The notes: generated from the sequence alone by a model not told the origin. DNA of 64,000 nucleotides from Channa striata (GCA_033026295.1 CM065176.1:3422501-3486500); one strand, 5' to 3'; counted from the stretch's first letter, positions 24,601 to 40,100 are shown. Program-made: numbers and translations.

Positions 24601-27600
24601 CAAAACACCATTTTCTGGCTGAGAAAAGGCGATTGCGAGCACAAAAGGATGCTTGAATTACATGCATTTACTGTAGTTTAAGGAAACATCCACAAGCTTA
24701 TGTTCAGTCTTTCCTGAGTGGATTTAGGCTAAATAAGAAGGCAGACACAGTTTTATTTGATTTTGGTGCAGAAATTGTTAAATTTATTCTTGGCTCCAAA
24801 ACAGCATTTTCTCGTTGACAAAAGGCGATTGAGAGCATAAAAGGATGCCTGCATTTACTTTCTTTTAAGGAAAAACATACCACAAGCTTATTTTTAGTCT
24901 CTCCTGAGTGGATTTAAAAAGGCAGACACAGTTTTATTTGAGTTCGGTGCAGAAATTGTTAAATTTATTTTTGGCTCCAAAACAGCATTTTGTCGCTTAG
25001 AAAAGGCGATTGCGAGCATAAAAGGATGCTTATATTACATGCATTTACTGTCTTTTAAGGAAACATCCCACAAGCTTATTTTCAGTCTCTCCTGAGTGGA
25101 TTTAGGCTAAATAAGAAGGCAGACACAGTATTATTTGAGTTTGGTGCAGAAATTGTTAAATACAAGCTGGGCTCCAAAACAGCATTTTCTCGCTGACAAA
25201 AAGCGATTGCGAGCATAAAAGGATGCTTGAATTACATGCATTTACTGTAGTTTAAGGAAACATCCCACAAGCTTATTTTCAGTCTTTCCTGAGTGAATTT
25301 AGGTTAAATCAGAAGGCAGACACAGTTTTATTTGAGTATGGTGCAGAAATTGTTAAATACAACCTTTAGTTCTAAAACAGCATTTCCTGGCTGAGAAAAA
25401 GGCGATTGCGAGCATAAAAGGATGCTTGCATTTACTTTCTTTTAAGGAAAACATACCGCAAGCTTTGTTTTAGTCTCTCCTGAGTGGATTTAGGCTAAAT
25501 AAGAAGGCAGACACAGTTTTATTTGAGTTTGGTGCAGAAATTGTTAATTTTATTCTTGCCTACAAAACAGCATTTTCTAGCTGAGAAAAGGCGATTGCGA
25601 GCATAAAATGATGCTTGAATTACATGCATTTACTGTGTTTTAAGGAAACCTCCCACATGCTTATTTTCATTCTCTCCTGAGTGGATTTAGGCTAAATAAG
25701 AAGGCAGACACAGTTTTATTTGAGTTTGGTGCAGAAATTGTTAAATACAAGCTTTACTCCAAAACAGCATTTTCTCGCTGACAAAAGGCGATTGCGAGCA
25801 TAAAAGGATGCTTGAATTACATGCATTTACTGTAGTTTAAGGAAACATCCCACAAGGTTATTTTCAGTCTCTCCTGACTGGAATTAGGCTAAATAAGAAG
25901 GCAGACACAGTTTTATTTGAGTTTGGTGCAGAAATTGTTAAATACAAGCTTGGCTCCAAAACAGCATTTTCTCGATGACAAAAGGCGATTGAGAGCATAA
26001 AAGGATGCTTGCATTTACTTTCTTTTAAGGAAAACATACAGCAAGCTTTGTTTTAGTCTCTCCTGAGTTGATTTAGGCTAAATAAGAAGGCAGACACAGT
26101 TTTATTTGATTTTTGTGCGGAAATTGTTAAATTTATTCTTGGCTCCAAAACAGCATTTTCTTGTTGAGAAAAGGCGATTGCGAGCATAAAAGGATGCTTG
26201 AATTACGTTCATTTAGTGTAGCTTAAGGAAACATCCCACAAGCTTATTTTCAGTCTCTCCTGAGTGGATTTAGGCTAAATAAGAAGGCAGACACAGTTTT
26301 CTTTGAGTTTGGTGCAGAAATTGTTAAATTCATTCTTGGCTCCAAAACAGCATTTTGTTGCTGAGAAAAGACGATTGCGAGCATAAAAGGATGCTTGAAT
26401 TACATGCATTTACTGTCTTTTAAGGAAACATCCCACAAGCTTATTTTCAGTCTCTCCTGAGTGGATTTAGGCTAAATAAGAAGGCAGACACAGTATTATT
26501 TGAGTTTGGTGCAGAAATTGTTAAATACAAGCTTGCCTCCAAAACAGCATTTTCTCGCTGACAAAAGGCGATTGCGAGCATAAAAGGATACTTGAATTAC
26601 ATGCATTTACTGTAGTTTAACGAAACATCCCACAAGCTTGTTTACATGTTCTGCTTAGTACATTTAGGCTAAATAAGAAGGCAGACACAGTTTTATTTGA
26701 GTTTGGTGAAGAAATTGTTAAATACAAGCTTGGCTCCAAAACACCATTTTCTGGCTGAGAAAAGGCGATTGCGAGCACAAAAGGATGCTTGAATTACATG
26801 CATTTACTGTAGTTTAAGGAAACATCCCACAAGCTTATTTTCAGTCTTTCCTGAGTGGATATAGGTTAAATCAGAAGGCAAACACAGTTTTATTTGAGTT
26901 TGGTGCAGAAATTGTTAAATACAACCTTTAGTTCTAAAACAGCATTTCCTGGCTGAGAAAAAGGCGATTGCGAGCATTAAATGATGCTTGAATTACATGC
27001 ATTTACTGTCTTTTAAGGAAACATCCCACAAGCTTGTTTACATGTTCTGCTTAGTACATTTAGGCTAAATAAGAAGGCAGAGACAGTTTTATTTGAGTTT
27101 GGTGCAGAAATTGTTAAATACAACCTTTAGTTTTAAAACAGCATTTCCTGGCTGAGAAAAAGGCGATTTGAGCATAAAAGGATGCTTGCATTTACTTTCT
27201 TTTAAGGAAAACATACAAGCTTTGTTTTAGTCTCTCCTGAGTGGAATTAGGCTAAATAAGAAGGCAGACACAGTTTTATTTGATTTTGGTGCAGAAATTG
27301 TTAAATTTATTCTTTGCTCCAAAACAGCATTTTCTCGTTGAAAAAAGGCGATTGCGAGCATAAAATGATGCTTGAATTACATTCATTTAGTGTAGTTTAA
27401 GGAAACATCCCACAAGCTTATTTTCAGTCTCTCCTGAGTGGATTTAGGCTAAATAAGAAGGCAGACACAGTTTTCTTTGAGTTTGGTGCAGAAATTGTTA
27501 AATTTATTCTTGGCTCCAAAACAGCATTTTTTCGCTGAGAAAAGACGATTGCGAGCATAAAAGGATGCTTGAATTACATGCATTTACTGTCTTTTAAGGA

Positions 27601-28130
27601 AACATCCCACAAGCTTATTTTCAGTCTCTCCTGAGTGGATTTAGGCTAAATAAGAAGGCAGACACAGTATTATTTGAGTTTGGTGCAGAAATTGTTAAAT
27701 ACAAGCGTGGCTCCAAAACAGCATTTTCTCGCTGACAAAAGGCGATTGCGAGCATAAAGGGATGCTTGCATTTACTTTCTTTTAAGGAAAACATACAGCA
27801 AGCTTTGTTTTAGTCTCTCCTGAGTTGATTTAGGCTAAATAAGAAGGCAGACACAGTTTTTTTTGAGTTTGGTGCAGAAATTGTTAAATACAAACTTTAG
27901 TTCTAAAACAGCATTTCCTCGCTGAGAAAAGGCGATTGCGAGCATAAAAGGAGGCTTGAATTACATGCATTTACTGTGTTTTAAGGAAACCTCCCACATG
28001 CTTATTTTGAGTCTCTCCTGAGTGGATTTAGGCTAAATAAGAAGGCAGACACAGTGTTATTTGAGTTTGGTGCAGAAATTGTTAAATACAAGCTTGGCTC
28101 CAAAACAGCATTTTCTCGCTGAGAAAAGGC
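15640..28130 (-). repeat. Higher-order repeat B of the satellite, period about 3.3-4.1 kb
   Basis: The rare variant ATTCATTTAGTGTAGTTTAA recurs near 16628, 20728, 24071 and 27381, with spacings of about 4100, 3343 and 3310 bp. Another rare variant, GATGCCTGCATTTACTTTC, recurs near 15652, 17403, 21502 and 24846, and the last two intervals agree with the same unit. Between these anchors the order of variant monomers is nearly the same in each copy. The first interval is longer by roughly four monomers, consistent with unequal exchange. Confidence 0.88.
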
Positions 28131-31100
28131 GATTGCGAGCATAAAAGGATGCTTGCATTTACTTTCTTTTAAGGAAAACATACCACAAGCTTATTTTTAG
28201 TCTCTCCTGAGTGGATTTAAAAGGGCAAACACAGTTTTATTTGAGTTCGGTGCAGAAATTGTTAAATTTATTCTTGGCTCCAAAACAGCATTTTCTCGCT
28301 GACAAAAGGCGATTGCGAGAATAAAAGGATGCTTGAATTACATGCATTTACTGTAGTTTAAGGAAACATCCCACAAGCTTGTTTACATTTTCTGCTTAGT
28401 GGATTTAGGCTAAATAAGAAGGCAGACACAGTTTTATTTGAGTTTGATGCAGAAATTGTTGAATACAAGCTTGGCTCCAAAACAGCATTTTCGCTGAGAA
28501 AAGGCGATTGAGAGCATTAAATGATGCTTCAATTACATGCATTTACTGTCTTTTAAGGAAACATCCACAAGCTTGTTTACATGTTCTGCTTAGTGGATTT
28601 AGGCTAAATAAGAAGGCAGACACAGTGTTATTTGAGTTTGGTGCAGAAATTGTTAAATACAAACTTTAGTTCTAAAACAGCATTTCCTGGCTGAGAAAAA
28701 GGCGATTGCGAGCATAAAAGGATGCTGGAATCACTGTCTTTTAACAAAACATCCAAAAGCTTTTATTCAGTTTCTCCTGAGTGTATTTAGGCTAAATAAG
28801 AAGGCAGACATGGTTTTATTAGAGTTTGGTGCAGAAATTGTTAAATACAAGCTTGGCTCCAAAACACCATTTTCTCGCTGAGAAAAGGCGATTTGCGAGC
28901 ATAAAAGGATGCTTGCATTTATTTTCTTTTAAGGAAAACATACCGCAAGCTTTGTTTTAGTCTCTCCTGAGTGGATTTAGGCTAAATAAGAAGGCAGACA
29001 CAGTTTTTTTGAGTTTGGTGCAGAAATTGTTAATTTTATTCTTGGCTACAAAACAGCATTTTCTCGCTAAGAAAAGGCGATTATGAGCATAAAATGATGC
29101 TTGAAATACATGCATTTACTGTGTCTGTGTGTGTTTTAAGGAAAACATTCAAACAAGCTTATTTTCAGTCTCACCTGAGTGGATTTAGGCTAAATAAGAA
29201 GGCAGACACAGTTTTATTTGATTTTGGTGTAGAAATTAAGTTTATTCTTGGCTCCAAAACAGCATTTTCTTGCTGACAAAAAGGCGATTGCGAGCATTAA
29301 AGGATGCTTGCATTTACTTTCTTTTAAGGAAAACATCCAACAAGCTTATTTTCAGTCTCTCCTGAGTGGATTTAGGCTAAATAAGAAGGCAGACACAGTT
29401 TTATTTGATTTTGGTGCAGAAATTGTTAAATTTATTCTTGGCTTCAAAACAGCATTTTCTCGTTGAGAAAAGGCGATTAAAGCCTAAAAGGATGCTTGAA
29501 TTACTTGCATTTACTGTAGTTTAAGGAAACATCCCACAAGCTTATTTTCAGTCTCTCCTGAGTGGATTTAGGCTAAATAAGAAGGCAGACACAGTTTTAT
29601 TTGAGTTTGGTGCAGAAATTGTTAAATACAAGCTTGGCTCCAAAACAGCATTTTTCGCTGACAAAAGGCGATTGTGAGCATAAAGGATGCTTGCATTACA
29701 TGCATTTACTGTCTTTAAGGAAACATCCCACAAGCTTGTTTACATGTTCTGCTTAGTGGATTTAGGCTAAATAAGAAGGCAGACAAAGTTTTATTTGAGT
29801 TTGGTGCAGAAATTGTTAAATACAAACTTTAGTTCAAAAACAGCATTTTCTCGCTGAGAAAAGGCGATTATGAGCATAAAAGGATGCTGGCATTACAGTC
29901 TTTTAACAAAACATCCAACAAGCTTTTTATTCAGTTTCTCCTGAGTGTATTTAGGCTAAATAAGAAGGCAGACACAGTTTTATTTGAGTTTGGTGCAGAA
30001 ATTGTTAAATACAAGCTTGGCTCCAAAACACCATTTTTTCGCTGAGTAAAGGCGATGGTGAGCATTAAAGGATGCTTGAATTACATGCATTTACTGTAGT
30101 TTAAGGAAACCTCCCACAAGCTTATTTTCAGTCTCTCCTGAGTGGATTTAGGCTAAATAAGAAGGCAGACACAGTTTTATTTGAGTTTGGTGCAGAAATT
30201 GTTAAATACAAGCTTGGCTCCAAAACAGCATTTTCTCGCTGAAAAAAGGCGATTGAGCATAAAAGGATGCTTGCATTTACTTTCTTTTAAGGAAAACATA
30301 CAGCAAGCTTTGTTTTAGTCTCTCCTGAGTGGATTTAGGCTAAATAAGAAGGCAGACACAGTTTTATTTGAGTTTGGTACAGAAATTGTTAATTTTATTC
30401 TTGGCTCCAAAACAGCATTTTCTCGCTGACAAAAGGCGATTGCGAGCATAAAAGGATTCTTGAATTACATGCATTTACTGTCTTTTAAGGAAACATCCAC
30501 AAGCTTGTTTACATGTTCTGCTTAGTACATTTAGGCTAAATAAGAAGGCAGACACAGTTTTATTTGAGTTTGGTGCAGAAATTGTTAAATACAAGCTTGG
30601 CTCTAAAACAGCATTTTCTCGCTGAGAACAGGCGATTGCGAGCATAAAAGAATTCTTGAATTACATGCATTTACTGTAGTTTAAGGAAACCTCCCACAAG
30701 CTTATTTTCAGTCTCTCCTGAGTGGATTTAGGTTAAATCAGAAGGCAGACACAGTTTTATTTGAGTTTGGTGCAGAAATTGTTAAATACAACCTTTAGTT
30801 CTAAAACAGCATTTCCTGGCTGAGAAAAGGCGATTGTGAGCATAAAAGGATGCTTGAATTACATGCATTTACTGTAGTTTAAGGAAACCTCCACAAGCTT
30901 ATTTTCAGTCTTTACTGAGTGGATTTAGGTTAAATCAGAAGGCAGACACAGTTTTATTTGAGTTTGGTGCAGAAATTGTTAAATACAAGCTTGGCTCCAA
31001 AACACCATTTTCTCGCTGACAAAAGGCCATTGTGAGCGTAAAAGAATGCTTGAATTACATGCATTTACTGTAGTTTAAGGAAACCTCCACAAGCTTATTT

Positions 31101-34100
31101 TCAGTCTCTCCTGAATGGATTTAGGCTAAATAAGAAGGCAGACACAGTTTTATTTGAGTTTGGTGCAGAAATTGTTAAATACAAGCTTGGCTCCAAAACA
31201 GCATTTTCTCGCTGAGAAAAGGCTATTGCGAGCATAAAAGGATGCTTGCATTTACTTTCTTTTAAGGAAAACATACAGCAAGCTTTGTTTTAGTCTCTCC
31301 TGAGTGGATTTAGGCTAAATAAGAAGGCAGACACAGTTTTATTTGAGTTTGGTGCAGAAATTGTTAATTTTATTCTTGGCTCCAAAACAGCATTTTCTCG
31401 CTGACAAAAGGCGATTGCGAGCATAAAAGGATTCTTGAATTACATGCATTTACTGTCTTTTAAGGAAACATCCCACAAGCTTGTTTACATGTTCTGCTTA
31501 GTACATTTAGGCTAAATAAAAAGGCAGACACAGTTTTATTTGAGTTTGGTGCAGAAATTGTTAAATACAAGCTTGGCTCCAAAACAGCATTTTCTCGCTG
31601 AGAACAGGCGATTTGAGCATAAAAGAATTCTTGAATTACATGCATTTACTGTAGTTTAAGGAAACCTCCCACAAGCTTATTTTCAGTCTCTCCTGAGTGG
31701 ATTTAGGTTAAATCAGAAGGCAAATTGTTAAATACAACCTTTAGTTCTAAAACAGCATTTCCTGGCTGAGAAAAGGCGATTTGAGCATAAAAGGATGCTT
31801 GAATTACATGCATTTACTGTAGTTTAAGGAAACCTCCACAAGCTTATTTTCAGTCTTTACTGAGTGGATTTAGGTTAAATCAGAAGGCAGACACAGTTTT
31901 ATTTGAGTTTGGTGCGAGCATAAAAGGATGCTTGCATTTACTTTCTTTTAAGGAAAACATACCACAAGCTTATTTTTAGTCTCTCCTGAGTGGATTTAAA
32001 AGGGCAAACACAGTTTTATTTGAGTTCGGTGCAGAAATTGTTAAATTTATTCTTGGCTCCAAAACAGCATTTTCTCGCTGACAAAAGGCGATTGCGAGAA
32101 TAAAAGGATGCTTGAATTACATGCATTTACTGTAGTTTAAGGAAACATCCCACAAGCTTGTTTACATTTTCTGCTTAGTGGATTTAGGCTAAATAAGAAG
32201 GCAGACACAGTTTTATTTGAGTTTGATGCAGAAATTGTTGAATACAAGCTTGGCTCCAAAACCGCATTTTCTCGCTGAGAAAAGGCGATTGAGAGCATTA
32301 AATGATGCTTGAATTACATGCATTTACTGTCTTTTAAGGAAACATCCCACAAGCTTGTTTACATGTTCTGCTTAGTGGATTTAGGCTAAATAAGAAGGCA
32401 GACACAGTGTTATTTGAGTTTGGTGCAGAAATTGTTAAATACAAACTTTAGTTCTAAAACAGCATTTCCTGGCTGAGAAAAAGGCGATTGCGAGCATAAA
32501 AGGATGCTGGAATCACTGTCTTTTAACAAAACATCCAAAAGCTTTTATTCAGTTTCTCCTGAGTGTATTTAGGCTAAATAAGAAGGCAGACATGGTTTTA
32601 TTAGAGTTTGGTGCAGAAATTGTTAAATACAAGCTTGGCTCCAAAACACCATTTTCTCGCTGAGAAAAGGCGATTGCGAGCATAAAAGGATGCTTGCATT
32701 TATTTTCTTTTAAGGAAAACATACGCAAGCTTTGTTTTAGTCTCTCCTGAGTGGATTTAGGCTAAATAAGAAGGCAGACACAGTTTTTTTGAGTTTGGTG
32801 CAGAAATTGTTAATTTTATTCTTGGCTACAAAACAGCATTTTCTCGCTGAGAAAAGGCGATTGCGAGCATAAAATGATGCTTGAATTACATGCATTTACT
32901 GTGTTTTAAGGAAAACATTCAAACAAGCTTATTTTCAGTCTCTCCTGAGTGGATTTAGGCTAAATAAGAAGGCAGACACAGTTTTATTTGAGTTTGGTGC
33001 AGAAATTGTTAAATACAAGCTTGGCTCCAAAACAGCATTTTCTCGCTGACAAAAGGCGATTGCGAGCATAAAAGGATGCTTGCATTACATGCATTTACTG
33101 TCTTTAAGGAAACATCCCACAAGCTTGTTTACATGTTCTGCTTAGTGGATTTAGGCTAAATAAGAAGGCAGACAAAGTTTTATTTGAGTTTGGTGCAGAA
33201 ATTGTTAAATACAAACTTTAGTTCAAAAACAGCATTTTCTCGCTGAGAAAAGGCGATTTGAGCATAAAAGGATGCTGGCATTACAGTCTTTTAACAAAAC
33301 ATCCAACAAGCTTTTATTCAGTTTCTCCTGAGTGTATTTAGGCTAAATAAGAAGGCAGACACAGTTTTATTTGAGTTTGGTGCAGAAATTGTTAAATACA
33401 AGCTTGGCTCCAAAACACCATTTTTCGCTGAGTAAAGGCGATGGTGAGCATTAAAGGATGCTTGAATTACATGCATTTACTGTAGTTTAAGGAAACCTCC
33501 CACAAGCTTATTTTCAGTCTCTCCTGAGTGGATTTAGGCTAAATAAGAAGGCAGAAACAGTTTTATTTGAGTTTGGTGCAGAAATTGTTAAATACAAGCT
33601 TGGCTCCAAAACAGCATTTTTCGCTGAGAAAAGGCGATTATGAGCATAAAAGGATGCTTGCATTTACTTTCTTTTAAGGAAAACATACAGCAAGCTTTGT
33701 TTTAGTCTCTCCTGAGTGGATTTAGGCTAAATAAGAAGGCAGACACAGTTTTATTTGAGTTTGGTGCAGAAATTGTTAATTTTATTCTTGGCTCCAAAAC
33801 AGCATTTTCTCGCTGACAACAGGCGATTGCGAGCATAAAAGGATTCTTGAATTACATGCATTTACTGTATTTTAAGGAAACATCCCACAAGCTTGTTTAC
33901 ATGTTCTGCTTAGTACATTTAGGCTAAATAAGAAGGCAGACACAGTTTTATTTGAGTTTGGTGCAGAAATTGTTAAATACAAGCTTGGCTCCAAAACAGC
34001 ATTTTCTCGCTGAGAACAGGCGATTGCGAGCATAAAAGAATTCTTGAATTACATGCATTTACTGTAGTTTAAGGAAACCTCCCACAAGCTTATTTTCAGT

Positions 34101-37100
34101 CTCTCCTGAGTGGATTTAGGTTAAATCAGAAGGCAAATTGTTAAATACAACCTTTAGTTCTAAAACAGCATTTCCTGGCTGAGAAAAGGCGATTGCGAGC
34201 ATAAAAGGATGCTTGAATTACATGCATTTACTGTAGTTTAAGGAAACCTCCCACAAGCTTATTTTCAGTCTTTACTGAGTGGATTTAGGTTAAATCAGAA
34301 GGCAGACACAGTTTTATTTGAGTTTGGTGCGAGCATAAAAGGATGCTTGCATTTACTTTCTTTTAAGGAAAACATACCACAAGCTTATTTTTAGTCTCTC
34401 CTGAGTGGATTTAAAAGGGCAAACACAGTTTTATTTGAGTTCGGTGCAGAAATTGTTAAATTTATTCTTGGCTCCAAAACAGCATTTTCTCGCTGACAAA
34501 AGGCGATTGCGAGAATAAAAGGATGCTTGAATTACATGCATTTACTGTAGTTTAAGGAAACATCCCACAAGCTTGTTTACATTTTCTGCTTAGTGGATTT
34601 AGGCTAAATAAGAAGGCAGACACAGTTTTATTTGAGTTTGATGCAGAAATTGTTGAATACAAGCTTGGCTCCAAAACGCATTTCTCGCTGAGAAAAGGCG
34701 ATTGAGAGCATTAAATGATGCTTGAATTACATGCATTTACTGTCTTTTAAGGAAACATCCCACAAGCTTGTTTACATGTTCTGCTTAGTGGATTTAGGCT
34801 AAATAAGAAGGCAGACACAGTGTTATTTGAGTTTGGTGCAGAAATTGTTAAATACAAACTTTAGTTCTAAAACAGCATTTCCTGGCTGAGAAAAAGGCGA
34901 TTGCGAGCATAAAAGGATGCTGGAATCACTGTCTTTTAACAAAACATCCAAAAGCTTTTATTCAGTTTCTCCTGAGTGTATTTAGGCTAAATAAGAAGGC
35001 AGACATGGTTTTATTAGAGTTTGGTGCAGAAATTGTTAAATACAAGCTTGGCTCCAAAACACCATTTTCTCGCTGAGAAAAGGCGATTATGAGCATAAAA
35101 GGATGCTTGCATTTATTTTCTTTTAAGGAAAACATACCACAAGCTTTGTTTTAGTCTCTCCTGAGTGGATTTAGGCTAAATAAGAAGGCAGACACAGTTT
35201 TTTTGAGTTTGGTGCAGAAATTGTTAATTTTATTCTTGGCTACAAAACAGCATTTTCTCGCTGAGAAAAGGCGATTATGAGCATAAAATGATGCTTGAAT
35301 TACATGCATTTACTGTGTTTTAAGGAAAACATTCAAACAAGCTTATTTTCAGTCTCACCTGAGTGGATTTAGGCTAAATAAGAAGGCAGACACAGTTTTA
35401 TTTGATTTTGGTGTAGAAATTAAGTTTATTCTTGGCTCCAAAACAGCATTTTCTTGCTGACAAAAGGCGATTGCGAGCATTAAAGGATGCTTGCATTTAC
35501 TTTCTTTTAAGGAAAACATCCCACAAGCTTATTTTCAGTCTCTCCTGAGTGGATTTAGGCTAAATAAGAAGGCAGACACAGTTTTATTTGATTTTGGTGC
35601 AGAAATTGTTAAATTTATTCTTGGCTTCAAAACAGCATTTTCTCGTTGAGAAAAGGCGATTGCGAGCCTAAAAGGATGCTTGAATTACTTGCATTTACTG
35701 TAGTTTAAGGAAACATCCCACAAGCTTATTTTCAGTCTCTCCTGAGTGGATTTAGGCTAAATAAGAAGGCAGACACAGTTTTATTTGAGTTTGGTGCAGA
35801 AATTGTTAAATACAAGCTTGGCTCCAAAACAGCATTTTCTCGCTGACAAAAGGCGATTGCGAGCATAAAAGGATGCTTGCATTACATGCATTTACTGTCT
35901 TTAAGGAAACATCCCACAAGCTTGTTTACATGTTCTGCTTAGTGGATTTAGGCTAAATAAGAAGGCAGACAAAGTTTTATTTGAGTTTGGTGCAGAAATT
36001 GTTAAATACAAACTTTAGTTCAAAAACAGCATTTTCTCGCTGAGAAAAGGCGATTGCGAGCATAAAAGGATGCTGGCATTACAGTCTTTTAACAAAACAT
36101 CCAACAAGCTTTTATTCAGTTTCTCCTGAGTGTATTTAGGCTAAATAAGAAGGCAGACACAGTTTTATTTGAGTTTGGTGCAGAAATTGTTAAATACAAG
36201 CTTGGCTCCAAAACACCATTTTTCGCTGAGTAAAGGCGATGGTGAGCATTAAAGGATGCTTGAATTACATGCATTTACTGTAGTTTAAGGAAACCTCCAC
36301 AAGCTTATTTTCAGTCTCTCCTGAGTGGATTTAGGCTAAATAAGAAGGCAGACACAGTTTTATTTGAGTTTGGTGCAGAAATTGTTAAATACAAGCTTGG
36401 CTAAAACAGCATTTTCTCGCTGAGAAAAGGCGATTTGAGCATAAAAGGATGCTTGCATTTACTTTCTTTTAAGGAAAACATACAGCAAGCTTTGTTTTAG
36501 TCTCTCCTGAGTGGATTTAGGCTAAATAAGAAGGCAGACACAGTTTTATTTGAGTTTGGTACAGAAATTGTTAATTTTATTCTTGGCTCCAAAACAGCAT
36601 TTTCTCGCTGACAAAAGGCGATTGCGAGCATAAAAGGATTCTTGAATTACATGCATTTACTGTCTTTTAAGGAAACATCCCACAAGCTTGTTTACATGTT
36701 CTGCTTAGTACATTTAGGCTAAATAAGAAGGCAGACACAGTTTTATTTGAGTTTGGTGCAGAAATTGTTAAATACAAGCTTGGCTCCAAAACAGCATTTT
36801 CTCGCTGAGAACAGGCGATTGCGAGCATAAAATAATTCTTGAATTACATGCATTTACTGTAGTTTAAGGAAACCTCCCACAAGCTTATTTTCAGTCTCTC
36901 CTGAGTGGATTTAGGTTAAATCAGAAGGCAGACACAGTTTTATTTGAGTTTGGTGCAGAAATTGTTAAATACAACCTTTAGTTCTAAAACAGCATTTCCT
37001 GGCTGAGAAAAGGCGATTGCGAGCATAAAAGGATGCTTGAATTACATGCATTTACTGTAGTTTAAGGAAACCTCCCACAAGCTTATTTTCAGTCTTTACT

Positions 37101-40100
37101 GAGTGGATTTAGGTTAAATCAGAAGGCAGACACAGTTTTATTTGAGTTTGGTGCAGAAATTGTTAAATACAAACTTTTGTTCTAAAACAGCATTTCCTGG
37201 CTGAGAAAAGGCGATTGCGAGCATAAAAGGATGCCTGAATTACATACATTTACTGTAGTTTAAGGAAACATCCCACAAGCTTATTTTCAGTCTTTACTGA
37301 GTGGATTTAGGTTAAATCAGAAGGCAGACACAGTTTTATTTGAGTTTGGTGCAGAAATTGTTAAATACAAGCTTGGCTCCAAAACACCATTTTCTCGCTG
37401 ACAAAAGGCCATTGTGAGCGTAAAAGAATGCTTGAATTACATGCATTTACTGCAGTTTAAGGAAACCTCCCACAAGCTTATTTTCAGTCTCTCCTGAATG
37501 GATTTAGGCTAAATAAGAAGGCAGACACAGTTTTATTTGAGTTTGGTGCAGAAATTGTTAAATACAAGCTTGGCTTTAAAACAGCATTTTCTCGCTGAGA
37601 AAAGGCTATTTGAAAGCATAAAAGGATGCTTGCATTTACTTTCTTTTAAGGAAAACATACAGCAAGCTTTGTTTTAGTCTCTCCTGAGTGGATTTAGGCT
37701 AAATAAGAAGGCAGACACAGTTTTATTTGAGTTTGGTGCAGAAATTGTTAATTTTATTCTTGGCTCCAAAACAGCATTTTCTCGCTGACAAAAGGCGATT
37801 GCGAGCATAAAAGGATTCTTGAATTACATGCATTTACTGTCTTTTAAGGAAACATCCCACAAGCTTGTTTACATGTTCTGCTTAGTACATTTAGGCTAAA
37901 TAAGAAGGCAGACACAGTTTTATTTGAGTTTGGTGCAGAAATTGTTAAATACAAGCTTGGCTCCAAAACAGCATTTTCTCGCTGAGAACAGGCGATTAGT
38001 GAGCATAAAAGAATTCTTGAATTACATGCATTTACTGTAGTTTAAGGAAACCTCCCACAAGCTTATTTTCAGTCTCTCCTGAGTGGATTTAGGTTAAATC
38101 AGAAGGCAAATTGTTAAATACAACCTTTAGTTCTAAAACAGCATTTCCTGGCTGAGAAAAGGCGATTTGAGCATAAAAGGATGCTTGAATTACATGCATT
38201 TACTGTAGTTTAAGGAAACCTCCCACAAGCTTATTTTCAGTCTCTCCTGAGTGGATTTAGGTTAAATCAGAAGGCAGACACAGTTTTATTTGAGTTTGGT
38301 GCGAGCATAAAAGGATGCTTGCATTTACTTTCTTTTAAGGAAAACATACCACAAGCTTATTTTTAGTCTCTCCTGAGTGGATTTAAAAGGGCAAACACAG
38401 TTTTATTTGAGTTGGTGCAGAAATTGTTAAATTTATTCTTGGCTCCAAAACAGCATTTTCTCGCTGACAAAAGGCGATTGCGAGAATAAAAGGATGCTTG
38501 AATTACATGCATTTACTGTAGTTTAAGGAAACATCCCACAAGCTTGTTTACATTTTCTGCTTAGTGGATTTAGGCTAAATAAGAAGGCAGACACAGTTTT
38601 ATTTGAGTTTGATGCAGAAATTGTTGAATACAAGCTTGGCTCCAAAACCGCATTTCTCGCTGAGAAAAGGCGATTGAGAGCATTAAATGATGCTTGAATT
38701 ACATGCATTTACTGTCTTTTAAGGAAACATCCCACAAGCTTGTTTACATGTTCTGCTTAGTGGATTTAGGCTAAATAAGAAGGCAGACACAGTGTTATTT
38801 GAGTTTGGTGCAGAAATTGTTAAATACAAACTTTAGTTCTAAAACAGCATTTCCTGGCTGAGAAAAAGGCGATTGCGAGCATAAAAGGATGCTGGAATCA
38901 CTGTCTTTTAACAAAACATCCAAAAAGCTTTTATTCAGTTTCTCCTGAGTGTATTTAGGCTAAATAAGAAGGCAGACATGGTTTTATTAGAGTTTGGTGC
39001 AGAAATTGTTAAATACAAGCTTGGCTCCAAAACACCATTTTCTCGCTGAGAAAAGGCGATTGCGAGCATAAAAGGATGCTTGCATTTATTTTCTTTTAAG
39101 GAAAACATACCGCAAGCTTTGTTTTAGTCTCTCCTGAGTGGATTTAGGCTAAATAAGAAGGCAGACACAGTTTTTTTTGAGTTTGGTGCAGAAATTGTTA
39201 ATTTTATTCTTGGCTACAAAACAGCATTTTCTCGCTGAGAAAAGGCGATTGCGAGCATAAAATGATGCTTGAATTACATGCATTTACTGTGTTTTAAGGA
39301 AAACATTCAAACAAGCTTATTTTCAGTCTCACCTGAGTGGATTTAGGCTAAATAAGAAGGCAGACACAGTTTTATTTGATTTTGGTGTAGAAATTAAGTT
39401 TATTCTTGGCTCCAAAACAGCATTTTCTTGCTGACAAAAGGCGATTGCGAGCATTAAAGGATGCTTGCATTTACTTTCTTTTAAGGAAAACATCCAACAA
39501 GCTTATTTTCAGTCTCTCCTGAGTGGATTTAGGCTAAATAAGAAGGCAGACACAGTTTTATTTGATTTTGGTGCAGAAATTGTTAAATTTATTCTTGGCT
39601 TCAAAACAGCATTTTTCGTTGAGAAAAGGCGATTATGAGCCTAAAAGGATGCTTGAATTACTTGCATTTACTGTAGTTTAAGGAAACATCCCACAAGCTT
39701 ATTTTCAGTCTCTCCTGAGTGGATTTAGGCTAAATAAGAAGGCAGACACAGTTTTATTTGAGTTTGGTGCAGAAATTGTTAAATACAAGCTTGGCTCCAA
39801 AACAGCATTTTCTCGCTGACAAAAGGCGATTGCGAGCATAAAAGGATGCTTGCATTACATGCATTTACTGTCTTTAAGGAAACATCCCACAAGCTTGTTT
39901 ACATGTTCTGCTTAGTGGATTTAGGCTAAATAAGAAGGCAGACAAAGTTTTATTTGAGTTTGGTGCAGAAATTGTTAAATACAAACTTTAGTTCAAAAAC
40001 AGCATTTTCTCGCTGAGAAAAGGCGATTGCGAGCATAAAAGGATGCTGGCATTACAGTCTTTTAACAAAACATCCAACAAGCTTTTATTCAGTTTCTCCT

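Noticed and set aside
28900..29733. Open frames of 60-72 codons within the satellite near 29.1-29.7 kb
   Set aside because: Same satellite translation (SAPNSNKTVSAFLFSL-like or its reverse-strand form); open only because of local monomer variants.
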